DNA from: Ancylobacter novellus
Lineage (GTDB): Bacteria; Pseudomonadota; Alphaproteobacteria; Rhizobiales; Xanthobacteraceae
Assembly: GCA_003241485.1 (NCBI GenBank)
Contig: QFQD01000031.1
Coordinates: 1-64,000 of the forward strand
Direction: 5' to 3'
DNA: 64,000 bases
Below are positions 54,788 to 63,341 of this stretch, piece by piece. Made by a program: the position numbers and the translations under genes. Under the pieces are notes generated by a model that did no database searches, was not told where the DNA came from, and saw only the letters and a program-made list of their open reading frames with translations. Positions within the stretch are counted from its first letter, which is position 1. Every line of letters begins with the position of its first letter.

Positions 54788-56056
54788 ATGCATCATTTCG
54801 CCTATCGCGACGGCATCCTCCACGCGGAGGACGTCAGCGTCGCCGACATCGCCCGTGAGGTCGGCACGCCGTTCTACGCTTATTCGACCGCGACGCTGGA
54901 GCGGCACCATCGCGTGTTCACCGAAGCCTTCGAGGGCATGAACACGACGCTGTGCTACGCGGTGAAGGCCAATTCCAACCAGGCGGTGATCCGCACCTTC
55001 GCCAAGCTCGGCGCCGGCGCGGACATCGTCTCGGGCGGGGAGCTGAAGCGCGCTCTGGCGGCCGGGGTCGAGCCCCACAAGATCGTGTTCTCCGGCGTGG
55101 GCAAGACGCGCGAGGAAATGGCCGCCGCGCTCGATGCCGGCATTGGCTGCTTCAACGTGGAGAGCGAGCCGGAACTGCTGACGCTGTCCGAAGTGGCGGT
55201 GAGCCACGGCGTCGCCGCGCCGGTCTCGATCCGCGTCAATCCGGATGTCGACGCCAAGACCCACCACAAGATCTCCACCGGCAAGTCGGAGAACAAGTTC
55301 GGCATTCCGGTTTCGCGGGCGCGCGAGGTCTATAAGTACGCCGCCTCGCTGCCGGGCATCCGCATCACCGGCGTCGACATGCATATCGGCAGCCAGATCA
55401 CCGATCTCGGCCCGTTCGACAATGCGACCGCACTGCTGGTCGATCTCGCCCGCGACCTGCTCGCGGATGGCCACAAGCTGACCCATCTCGATCTCGGCGG
55501 CGGTCTCGGCGTTCCCTATGTCGCCGGCGAGCCCGAGCCGCCGCTGCCCTCGGCCTATGCGGCGCTGGTGAAGCGGCACACGCATAATCTCGGCCTTGGC
55601 CTGATGTTCGAGATCGGCCGCATGCTGGTCGCCAATGCCGGCATCCTCGTCACCCGCGTGCTCTATGTGAAGGAAGGCGAGGGCAAGAGCTTCGTCATCG
55701 TCGATGCGGCAATGAACGACCTCATCCGTCCGACGCTTTATGACGCTCATCACGAAATTTTGCCCGTGCGCCAGCCGGTATCCGGGCAGCAGCAGATGCT
55801 GGCGGATGTGGTCGGGCCGGTGTGCGAATCGGGCGATTTCCTGGCGCTTGGCCGGCATTTGCCCACGCTGCGCGCGGGCGATCTGGTCGCGGTGATGACG
55901 GCGGGCGCTTATGGCGCGGTGCAGGCCTCGACCTACAATACCCGCCCGCTGATCCCGGAAGTGCTAGTGAAGGGCGGGGAATTTGCGCTGGTGCGCCCCC
56001 GCGTCGATGCCGATGCGCTGATCGCGCTCGACCGGGTTCCCGGCTGGCTGGACTGA
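54788..56056 (+). CDS. lysA: Diaminopimelate decarboxylase
   Basis: A 422-residue PLP enzyme that makes lysine from meso-diaminopimelate. The PLP lysine is in CYAVKANSN (Lys60); GVDMHIGSQITDL, HLDLGGGLGVPY and GPVCESGDFLA are the family blocks, the last with the Cys that completes the active site across the dimer. Length matches the family. It follows lptM by 71 bases. Confidence 0.97.
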   Translation: MHHFAYRDGILHAEDVSVADIAREVGTPFYAYSTATLERHHRVFTEAFEGMNTTLCYAVKANSNQAVIRTFAKLGAGADIVSGGELKRALAAGVEPHKIVFSGVGKTREEMAAALDAGIGCFNVESEPELLTLSEVAVSHGVAAPVSIRVNPDVDAKTHHKISTGKSENKFGIPVSRAREVYKYAASLPGIRITGVDMHIGSQITDLGPFDNATALLVDLARDLLADGHKLTHLDLGGGLGVPYVAGEPEPPLPSAYAALVKRHTHNLGLGLMFEIGRMLVANAGILVTRVLYVKEGEGKSFVIVDAAMNDLIRPTLYDAHHEILPVRQPVSGQQQMLADVVGPVCESGDFLALGRHLPTLRAGDLVAVMTAGAYGAVQASTYNTRPLIPEVLVKGGEFALVRPRVDADALIALDRVPGWLD

Positions 56057-56229
56057 GACGCGGCCATCGACCACCGCCTTGTTTGCTCCTTTCCCGCATC
56101 ACAATGTGATGATGGATTGGGCGCGCCTCTTCCGGCGGCAGGGGTAGCGCTGAGGGCGCGCCGTGTTAAGTTGACGTTGGGGCGATTGGTGGGGCTGATC
56201 CAGGCGCGATCCGTCGGAGGCTTGAACGC

Positions 56230-58968
56230 GTGACGGCGACACCCGAAGGCAACCAGCACGGAACGGGCGATACACGCCCGGCGACCGACTCGAACGCCAC
56301 TGGTCTCAATCAGGCGGAGCGCCGCATGCTCGCGGCCCAGCAGCGGGCATGGGCCGCGCTGATGTGGGAACGTGCCTGGCCGGCTATGGCCGCGGTGGGC
56401 GCCGCGGTCGGCCTCTTCCTCATCGTGTCCTGGCTCGGCCTCTGGCTCGCGCTGCCGCCCTATGGCCGCATCATCGGCCTCGTGCTGTTCCTCGGTCTGC
56501 TCCTCGTCGCACTGCTGCCGGCGCTGCGCATCCGCACGCCCTCGCCCAGCGAGACGCTGTCGCGCCTCGACAGCCAGAGCCGGCTTCCCCACCGGCCCGT
56601 CACCGCGCTCGCCGACCATCTGGCCAGCCGTCCCGACGATCCTGTCGGCGCCGCGCTGTGGCGCGCGCATCTGGCGCGCGCGGCCGCGCAGATCGGACAG
56701 CTGAGGGCCGGGCTTCCCTCGCCACGCCTTGCCGCGATCGACCGCAAGGCGTTGCGGGCGCTGGTTCTGCTCGGCGTCATCGCCACCTTTTTCATGGTGC
56801 CCGGCGATCATCTGCGCCGCGTGAGCGCGGCCTTCGACTGGCAGGCCCTCACCACGCCCGCCCCCTATCGTGTCGATGCCTGGGTCACGCCGCCTGGCTA
56901 CACCTCGCGCCCGCCGGTCATGCTGCCGGGTCTGCGCTCGCAGGAAACGGCGCAAGGCGATGCGGTCCAGCCGGCTGGAGCGGCAGACGCACCCGGCTAC
57001 GATGCCGCCGCTCTCACCGTGCCGGTGGGCAGCGAACTCGTGGTGCGCATCACCGGGCTGGCCGATGCGAAGCTGATGCTCGACGGCGGCGTCGCCGCGG
57101 TCGAGGAGGAGAAGAAGCAAGACGCTCCCGCGGCAGCCGCGCCGGCGCCGGCGGCTCCTGCCGGGCGCGAGAAGGCGGCCGGGGAGGAGCGCCGCTATGT
57201 CATCGGCGCCGACGGTTCCGCCCGCATCGAGGCTCCCGATGGACGCAGCGTCGCCTGGCACTTCCGCGCCCAGCCGGATGCGCCGCCCACCATCGAGCTG
57301 ACCAAGGACCCGCAGGCGTCCGGCCGCACGGCGCTGGCGCTGAGCTACAAGGCCGAAGACGATTACGGTGTCCTCAGCGCGGAGGCCACCTTTGCCGCCG
57401 TGCCGCCGCAGCCGCCGCTCTTCGCGCTGAAGAACGCCCTGCCCAGGCCTCCGGCGCGGCCGCTGGTCGAGGCGCCGAACTTCGCCCTGCCGCTGTCGGG
57501 CGGTCGCGGCAAGGTCGCGACCGGGCAGACCACCAAGGATCTGACCGAGAGCCCCTGGGCCGGCACCCGCGTGACCATGACGCTGGTGGCGCGCGATGAG
57601 GCCGGGCAGACCGGCTCTTCGCGGCCGCGCAGCTTCGTGCTTCCGGCACGGCAATTCTCCAACCCGCTGGCCCGTGCGCTGATCGAGCAGCGCCGGCTGC
57701 TTGCGCTCGACGCCAATGAGCGCGGGCAGGTGGAGGCCGCGCTCGACGCGCTCGCCATCGCGCCGGAGAAGTTCACGCCCAATCCCTCCCATTACATGGG
57801 CCTGCGCAGCGCCTATTGGCGGCTGGCCAATGCCCGTAGCGACGAGGATCTGCGCGGCGTCGTCGACTATCTCTGGGATATCGCCATCCGCATCGAGGAC
57901 GGCGACATGTCCGATGTCGAGAAGCGGCTGCGTGACGCCCAGCAGGCGTTGCAGAACGCGCTCGAGAACGGCGCCAGCGACGAGGAGATCAAGCGTCTGG
58001 CGCAGGAACTGCGCGACGCGATGCAGGACTTCATGAAGGCACTGGCCGAACAGGCCCAGCGCAATGGCCAGCAGGCCGACAGCAACCAGCCGAACGACCC
58101 GAACACCCGCTTCGTGCGTCCGCAGGACCTGCAGAAGATGCTCGACCGCATCGAGGACATGGCCCGCAACGGCGCGCGCGACGCGGCAAAGCAGATGTTG
58201 AGCGAACTGCAGAATATGCTGAACGGCCTGCAGGCCGGCCGCCAACAGCAGCGCCGGCAGGGGCAGGGCCAGAGCCAGATGTCGCAGGCGATGGACCAGC
58301 TCGGCGACATGATCCGCCGCCAGCAGCAGCTGCGCGACCGCACCTTCCGCGAAGGCCGCAACGGCCAGGATCAGCAGGAGCAGGCCTTCAACGACCTGAA
58401 GCAGAATCAGGAGAAGCTGCGCGAACAGCTCAAGCAGTTGCGCGACAAGATGCAGCAGGCCATGCGCGGCCAGCAGGGACAGCAAGGCCAGCCGGGCCAG
58501 CAAGGCCAACAGGGGCAGGGCGAGGAAGGCCAGCAGGGTCAGAACGGACAGCAGGGGCAGGGCGGCACGCCGGGCGAGAGCGGCATGGGTCAGGCCGAGC
58601 AGGCCATGCGCGAAGCCGAGCAGGCACTCGGCCAGGGCGACGGTACCGGTGCGGTCGACGCCCAGAGCGAGGCGCTGCAGGCGCTGCGCAAGGGCGCCCA
58701 GCAGATGGCCGAGGCGATGCAGCAGCAGGAAGGCGAGCAGGGCGAGGGTCCCGGCGGTCCCTCCGGCGAGACCGCCGAACGCAACGATCCACTCGGCCGA
58801 CCGCTGCGCTCACGCGACTATGGCGACGACGCCACCGTGAAAGTGCCCGACGAGATGGACATGCAGCGCGCCCGCCGCGTGCTGGAAGAGCTGCGCCGTC
58901 GTCTGGGCGAGCCGGACCGTCCCCGCCTCGAGCTCGACTATCTCGAGCGCCTGCTGCGCGACTTCTGA
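56230..58968 (+). CDS. TIGR02302 family membrane protein (DUF4175)
   Basis: A 912-residue protein conserved downstream of lysA in this order. Two membrane segments at the N-terminus (about residues 50-70 and 75-95) and one near residue 180 are followed by a large periplasmic part. Residues about 560-760 are Gln-rich and helical. About residues 750-800 are almost only Gly and Gln (GQQGQQGQPGQQGQQGQG and like). The end, VPDEMDMQRARRVLEELRRR and LDYLERLLRDF, is conserved. Function unknown; an envelope role is inferred. Start GTG 56230 with GGAGG upstream. Confidence 0.88.
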   Translation: MTATPEGNQHGTGDTRPATDSNATGLNQAERRMLAAQQRAWAALMWERAWPAMAAVGAAVGLFLIVSWLGLWLALPPYGRIIGLVLFLGLLLVALLPALRIRTPSPSETLSRLDSQSRLPHRPVTALADHLASRPDDPVGAALWRAHLARAAAQIGQLRAGLPSPRLAAIDRKALRALVLLGVIATFFMVPGDHLRRVSAAFDWQALTTPAPYRVDAWVTPPGYTSRPPVMLPGLRSQETAQGDAVQPAGAADAPGYDAAALTVPVGSELVVRITGLADAKLMLDGGVAAVEEEKKQDAPAAAAPAPAAPAGREKAAGEERRYVIGADGSARIEAPDGRSVAWHFRAQPDAPPTIELTKDPQASGRTALALSYKAEDDYGVLSAEATFAAVPPQPPLFALKNALPRPPARPLVEAPNFALPLSGGRGKVATGQTTKDLTESPWAGTRVTMTLVARDEAGQTGSSRPRSFVLPARQFSNPLARALIEQRRLLALDANERGQVEAALDALAIAPEKFTPNPSHYMGLRSAYWRLANARSDEDLRGVVDYLWDIAIRIEDGDMSDVEKRLRDAQQALQNALENGASDEEIKRLAQELRDAMQDFMKALAEQAQRNGQQADSNQPNDPNTRFVRPQDLQKMLDRIEDMARNGARDAAKQMLSELQNMLNGLQAGRQQQRRQGQGQSQMSQAMDQLGDMIRRQQQLRDRTFREGRNGQDQQEQAFNDLKQNQEKLREQLKQLRDKMQQAMRGQQGQQGQPGQQGQQGQGEEGQQGQNGQQGQGGTPGESGMGQAEQAMREAEQALGQGDGTGAVDAQSEALQALRKGAQQMAEAMQQQEGEQGEGPGGPSGETAERNDPLGRPLRSRDYGDDATVKVPDEMDMQRARRVLEELRRRLGEPDRPRLELDYLERLLRDF

Positions 58969-59013
58969 GCGCGGGCCTTCCGCGCCGCGATCACACGGCG
59001 GGCGTCCCGGCGC

Positions 59014-59619
59014 TCAGCCTTCGGCGTCGGGGATGTAGCCGATGAAGGGCAGTTGCCGGAACGCGTGCGACACGTCCATGCCGTAGCCGACGACAAAATA
59101 GTCGGGGCATTTGAAGCCGACGAAGTCGGCGTCGATCTGCACCGCCCGCTTGTGCGGCTTCTCCAGCAGCACGCACACCAGCACGCGCCGGGCGCCGCGC
59201 GCGGCGAGCAGATCCTTGGCGAAGGCGAGCGTGCGGCCGGATTCGAGAATATCGTCGATCAGCAGCACGTCGCGTCCGCGCACGTCGGTGTCGATGTCGC
59301 GCAGCACGGCGACCTGTCCCGAGGACACCCGCGCATCGCGATAGCTGGAAAGGGTGATGAACTCGACTTCCGGCGCGAGCCCGGCCTCGTGCATCGCGCG
59401 AATGAGATCGGCGGCAAACACGAAGCTGCCTTTCAGCACGGCGATGACGACCATCTTCTCCGGCTTGGCGGCGACGATCTCCTCCACCAGCTCCGTGTTG
59501 CGCGCCGCGATGGCGGACGCATCGAACAGCACCTCGATATGGGGTATCGTCTGCGGCGCCGTGCCGGACGGATCCATGTCCTCGGTGGTGGCGGTGCTCT
59601 CATGGGTCGGCTGGGTCAT
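59014..59619 (-). CDS. hpt: Hypoxanthine phosphoribosyltransferase
   Basis: A 201-residue purine salvage enzyme that joins hypoxanthine or guanine to PRPP. VIAVLKGSFVFAADLIR, the PRPP loop VLLIDDILESGRT and FVGFKCPDYFVVGYGMD are diagnostic. The ATG at 59619 has GAGGAC upstream; its N-terminus carries about 25 extra polar residues. It converges on the TIGR02302 gene and is divergent from ftsE. Confidence 0.94.
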   Translation of the reverse strand: MTQPTHESTATTEDMDPSGTAPQTIPHIEVLFDASAIAARNTELVEEIVAAKPEKMVVIAVLKGSFVFAADLIRAMHEAGLAPEVEFITLSSYRDARVSSGQVAVLRDIDTDVRGRDVLLIDDILESGRTLAFAKDLLAARGARRVLVCVLLEKPHKRAVQIDADFVGFKCPDYFVVGYGMDVSHAFRQLPFIGYIPDAEG

Positions 59620-59795
59620 CACTGTCCTCGTCTGCGATCGTGCCGCCAAGGATGGACGCGTGAATGGCGCGCGTCCAGCCGCCCGATACCCGGCGTGCGC
59701 AAGTGCAGCCCGGCATCCCCGTTCCCGCCGGCTGTGCTAGGAAGGGCCGGATGAGAATCATTGCCGGTCGCGCCGGCGCACGAGGGACGTGAGAC

Positions 59796-60455
59796 TTGGT
59801 TCGCTTCGAGAATGTGGGGCTGCGTTACGGCATGGGGCCGGAAGTGCTGCGCGATGTCACCTTCGGCATTCCGCCGCACTCCTTCCAGTTCCTCACCGGC
59901 CCTTCCGGTGCGGGCAAGACCACCTTGCTGCGGCTGCTCTTCCTGTCGCTGCGGCCGACACGCGGGCTCATCAACATCTTCGGCCGCGATGCCGCCAAAC
60001 TCGCGCCCGATGAAACAGCCGCGTTGCGCCAGCGCATCGGCATCGTGTTTCAGGATTTCCGCTTGCTCGACCACCTCACCACTTATGAAAACGTCGCGCT
60101 GCCGCTGCGTGTGCAGGAGCGCGAGGAGGCGAGCTATCGCGCCGAGGTGACGGAACTCTTGCACTGGGTGGGCCTCGGCGAGCGCATGCATGTGCTGCCG
60201 CCGGTGCTGTCCGGCGGCGAGAAGCAGCGCGCCGCCATCGCCCGCGCGCTCATCAGCCGTCCTGAAATCCTGCTGGCCGACGAGCCGACCGGCAATGTCG
60301 ATCCCGGCCTGGCGCGCCGCCTGATGCGGCTGTTCCTCGAACTTCACAAGACCGGCACGTCGGTGCTGATCGCCACGCATGATATCGGGCTGATGGACCA
60401 GTTCGACGCGCGCCGGCTCGTGATCAACCAGGGGCGGCTGACCGTCTATGACTGA
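59796..60455 (+). CDS. ftsE: Cell division ATP-binding protein FtsE
   Basis: A 219-residue ABC ATPase: Walker A GPSGAGKTT, VFQDFRLLDHLTTYENVALP, signature LSGGEKQR, Walker B ILLADEPTGNVDP. With FtsX it controls periplasmic murein hydrolase activators at the septum; the EnvC-family protein at 28 kb is a candidate partner. The start is a TTG. It overlaps ftsX by 8 bases. Confidence 0.95.
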   Translation: MVRFENVGLRYGMGPEVLRDVTFGIPPHSFQFLTGPSGAGKTTLLRLLFLSLRPTRGLINIFGRDAAKLAPDETAALRQRIGIVFQDFRLLDHLTTYENVALPLRVQEREEASYRAEVTELLHWVGLGERMHVLPPVLSGGEKQRAAIARALISRPEILLADEPTGNVDPGLARRLMRLFLELHKTGTSVLIATHDIGLMDQFDARRLVINQGRLTVYD

Positions 60456-61458
60456 AGCGCGCGCGAAGGGACATAATCCGCTGGCACTGCTCATCGCGCG
60501 GGCGCGCGGCCATGCCCGGCACGAGGGCGGACATCACCCGCACGGACCGGACGGGCAGCCTTTCGCGCCCACCCGTCGCACCATCGTGCCGGGTGCCACG
60601 GTGACCGGCAGCGCGCTGATCGCCGTGGTGGCGATCATGACCTTCCTCGCGGGAATCACCATTGGCAGCGTGGCCGCCGTGCGCACCGTCGCGGCCGACT
60701 GGACCGCCGACATCGCCCGCGAAACCACCATCCAGATCAAGCCGGGAGACGGGCTGGACGTGCGCTCGGCGCTCAACCGCGCTGTCACCGTGGCGCGGGC
60801 CGTGCCCGGCGTCGAGGACGCGCGGGCGATGGACGAGCGCGAGACGGCCGCCCTGCTGGAGCCGTGGCTGGGTTCGGGCGTGGATGTCGCCAATCTGCCG
60901 GTGCCCCGGCTGGTGGTGGTGAAGCTCGCACCGGCCTCCCGTGCGGAGGCGCTCGACGCGCTGCGCACGGCGCTGGCCTCGCAGGTGCCCTCGGCCAATC
61001 TCGACGATCATCGTCAGTGGTCCGAACGCCTGTCCTCCACCGCCCGCGCGGTGGTCGCCATAGGTCTTGCCGTGCTGTTTCTGGTGGCTGCGGCCACCGT
61101 GCTTTCGGTGATCTTCGCGACACGCGCTGCTGTGGACGCGGGACGCTCGATCGTCGAGGTGCTGCATTTCGTCGGGGCGCGCGATTCCTTCATCGCCGCC
61201 GAGTTCCAGCATCATTTCCTCACCGTCGGCCTCAAGGGCGGGCTGATCGGCGGCGGTGCGGCGATGGCGCTGTTCTTCCTCGGGGCGACCTTGCCCGGCT
61301 GGCTGGGCATGGGCACCGGCAGCGATACGCTGGTCGGGTCCATCGCGCTTGATGCCCGGGGTTATGGCGGCATTGCCGGCGTGGCGGTGCTGGTGGCGCT
61401 GGTGACGGCGATAACATCGCGCATGACGGTGTATCGCACGCTGCGCAGCATCAGTTAG
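60448..61458 (+). CDS. ftsX: Cell division protein FtsX
   Basis: A 336-residue inner-membrane protein. A His/Gly-rich cytoplasmic tail of about 50 residues comes first, then a membrane segment (LIAVVAIMTFLAGITIGSVA), a periplasmic domain of about 130 residues and three more membrane segments with VEVLHFVGARDSFIAAEFQHH, the FtsX coupling motif. It pairs with FtsE. Confidence 0.95.
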   Translation: MTEARAKGHNPLALLIARARGHARHEGGHHPHGPDGQPFAPTRRTIVPGATVTGSALIAVVAIMTFLAGITIGSVAAVRTVAADWTADIARETTIQIKPGDGLDVRSALNRAVTVARAVPGVEDARAMDERETAALLEPWLGSGVDVANLPVPRLVVVKLAPASRAEALDALRTALASQVPSANLDDHRQWSERLSSTARAVVAIGLAVLFLVAAATVLSVIFATRAAVDAGRSIVEVLHFVGARDSFIAAEFQHHFLTVGLKGGLIGGGAAMALFFLGATLPGWLGMGTGSDTLVGSIALDARGYGGIAGVAVLVALVTAITSRMTVYRTLRSIS

Positions 61459-61467
61459 GCTGGCACC

Positions 61468-62151
61468 GTGTCCGCGCCTGTGTCGCCTGAACCCGCACCG
61501 ATCACACGGCGCCCTCGCGCGAGCGGGGGGCTGAAGACCTATGTCCTCGGTGCCGGCGTTCTCGCCGTCCTGCTCCTGCTGGGCGGATTTGCCGTGTTCG
61601 TTGCCGCCGTCTACAGCCAGCCTCTAGAATCGGTTGCGCCGGCCGACGGCATCGTGGTGCTCACCGGCGCGCCCGAGCGCATCGCCGACGCCACCGACCT
61701 TCTCGTCGCCCAGCGCGGCAAGCGGCTGCTCATCACCGGCGTGCATCCCGACACGACGCTGACCGAGATCAGCCGCACCGTGCCGGCGACCCGCGAGGCA
61801 CTGGAGTGCTGCGTCGAACTCGGCCGTGCGGCGCTCAACACACGCGGCAACGCCATCGAGACGGCCGCCTGGGCGCACGCGCTGGGCTTCCGCTCGCTCA
61901 TCGTGGTGACCTCGGCCTGGCACATGCCGCGCGCGCTGGTCGAACTGCGTCGGGCCATGCCGGATATCGCCTTGATCCCCTATCCCGTGGTCACGAAGGG
62001 GCCGCGCGATTCGAGCTGGCAGGCGCGGCTTGCCTCCGTACGACTGCTCGCCGGCGAGTATGTGAAATACCTCGCGGCCTATGCCGGCGTGCGGCCCTGG
62101 CCCTCGCTCACCGCGCATCCCGAGGGCGCCCGAAAGGCCGGCGCCTCGTAA
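61468..62151 (+). CDS. YdcF/ElyC-family (DUF218) membrane protein
   Basis: A 227-residue protein with one N-terminal membrane span and a DUF218 domain: DGIVVLTGAPERIADATDLL, then GKRLLITGVHPDTTLTEISR and ALNTRGNAIETAAWAHALGF plus LIVVTSAWHMPRALVELRRA. The family is linked to envelope biogenesis and SAM binding; exact role unknown. Start GTG 61468, 9 bases after ftsX, so it belongs to the ftsEX transcript. Related genomes usually have plsC next; it is absent here. Confidence 0.88.
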   Translation: MSAPVSPEPAPITRRPRASGGLKTYVLGAGVLAVLLLLGGFAVFVAAVYSQPLESVAPADGIVVLTGAPERIADATDLLVAQRGKRLLITGVHPDTTLTEISRTVPATREALECCVELGRAALNTRGNAIETAAWAHALGFRSLIVVTSAWHMPRALVELRRAMPDIALIPYPVVTKGPRDSSWQARLASVRLLAGEYVKYLAAYAGVRPWPSLTAHPEGARKAGAS

Positions 62152-62244
62152 CCGCGTGCGAAGCGGCGGGAACCTTCGGGTTCGTTGCGGATTCATTCAG
62201 TGAAAGGCATTGACGCCGTTCACGGATGTTCTAGCTTTGTTCTC

Positions 62245-62571
62245 ATGATGACACGCGATCTCAAACAGAACGATTCGCTGACGGATGCCGGTCCGCTCAG
62301 CGCGGCGGATGTGCTCCTGGCACGCCGCTTCCGGCTGTGGCGCGGTCCGGACGGGCGACGCCAGGTCTTCTCCGTTTATGCGGCCGACGAGGCGCCTGAC
62401 TATCCCGATGCTGTGGCGATGGCGGTGCGCACTGAAGGCGGGCGCCGCGTGCCGCTTTGGACCGGCCCGGCCGGCGCGAAGGCGCGGGCGGCGGCGCGGG
62501 CAGTCGGTGCGCAGGAAATCCATCTGCGCATCCTGCCTGAAACCGACAGCGGACCGCTCATGCCGTGCTGA
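62245..62571 (+). CDS. Small soluble protein, unknown function
   Basis: A 108-residue protein I do not recognise. It has no signal or membrane span. It starts MMTRDLKQND and contains LARRFRLWRGPDGRRQVFSV, with a mostly alpha/beta-looking C-terminal half (EGGRRVPLWTGP, AVGAQEIHLRILPE). A TTGACG-N16-TAGCTT promoter-like sequence ends only about seven bases before the ATG, so either the mRNA is nearly leaderless or the promoter is spurious. It converges on the gamma-glutamylcyclotransferase gene. Confidence 0.55.
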   Translation: MMTRDLKQNDSLTDAGPLSAADVLLARRFRLWRGPDGRRQVFSVYAADEAPDYPDAVAMAVRTEGGRRVPLWTGPAGAKARAAARAVGAQEIHLRILPETDSGPLMPC

Positions 62572-62580
62572 CGTCACCCG

Positions 62581-63120
62581 TCAGAGATGCTCGACCAGCC
62601 ATTGCATGTCCCCGTCCCGGATGCCGAGTTCGGCGAGGTGGCGGGTGGTGGCGGTGACATAGTCGGTATTGGGCCCGCCGACGCCATGGCCCTGTCGGAT
62701 CAGGTGCAGCCTGTCCTCGCGGCTGAGATTTCCGGCGTATTGGGCATGGCTGCGATCGACCATGAAGACAACCGCCGGCACGGTCCGCCGGCTGCCATCG
62801 CGCAGCCAGACGCGCCGGACCGTTTCACGATAGATTTTGGTGACCTGCTCACGTTCGCGCAGATAGTCGAGCGTCGCGGCGGCGTTTTCAGGTGCCACGC
62901 GGAAGGTGACGCCGATGCAGGCGCCCCCCTGGTCGAGCCCCAGCACCAGGCCGGGCCGTTCCGGTGTGCCGCGCCAGTGCACCGACTTCACGCACAGCGA
63001 GCGATGCGCGCCGACCAGCTTGCCGGCGACACGCTCCTCATAGTCGAAGCCGGGATTCCACATCAGGGAACCGTAGCCGAAGACCCAGAGTTCGTCGGCA
63101 TGAGCGGCGGGGGCAGTCAT
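62581..63120 (-). CDS. Gamma-glutamylcyclotransferase, ChaC type
   Basis: A 179-residue enzyme of the ChaC family, which degrades glutathione to 5-oxoproline and Cys-Gly. WVFGYGSLMWNPGFDYEERV is the substrate-binding start, LDYLREREQVTKIYRETVRR carries the catalytic Glu and AQYAGNLSREDRLHLIRQGH with GPNTDYV complete the pattern. Length matches bacterial members. In this order it lies between ydcF/plsC and the DUF2125 gene, as here. Confidence 0.92.
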   Translation of the reverse strand: MTAPAAHADELWVFGYGSLMWNPGFDYEERVAGKLVGAHRSLCVKSVHWRGTPERPGLVLGLDQGGACIGVTFRVAPENAAATLDYLREREQVTKIYRETVRRVWLRDGSRRTVPAVVFMVDRSHAQYAGNLSREDRLHLIRQGHGVGGPNTDYVTATTRHLAELGIRDGDMQWLVEHL

Positions 63121-63341
63121 CTCGGTAATCCGGCACTGAAGGGGGCATTGGTAGCGAGTAAAACGTGGCTCGCGGCGAGACTATGGCGTAAGAGCCGGCA
63201 AGCCGCCAACCCGCGACATTCGCGCCGGTCCTGTGCCATAAGCACGCCGCACCGGGGTCGCAGGGTGACCCGCGTCCCGGCCGGGCGTTTCGCGCCAATG
63301 GCTCGCCCCGCGCGGTGTCCGTTTCCTCAAGGAGTTCGTCG

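Noticed and set aside
55933..58509. 858-residue open frame on the minus strand opposite TIGR02302
   Set aside because: Leu-rich runs come from the Gln/Gly codons on the other strand; no domain is seen.
58440..58600. CRISPR array or tandem DNA repeat
   Set aside because: The repetition is Gln/Gly codons inside a conserved protein, with no spacers or regular unit.
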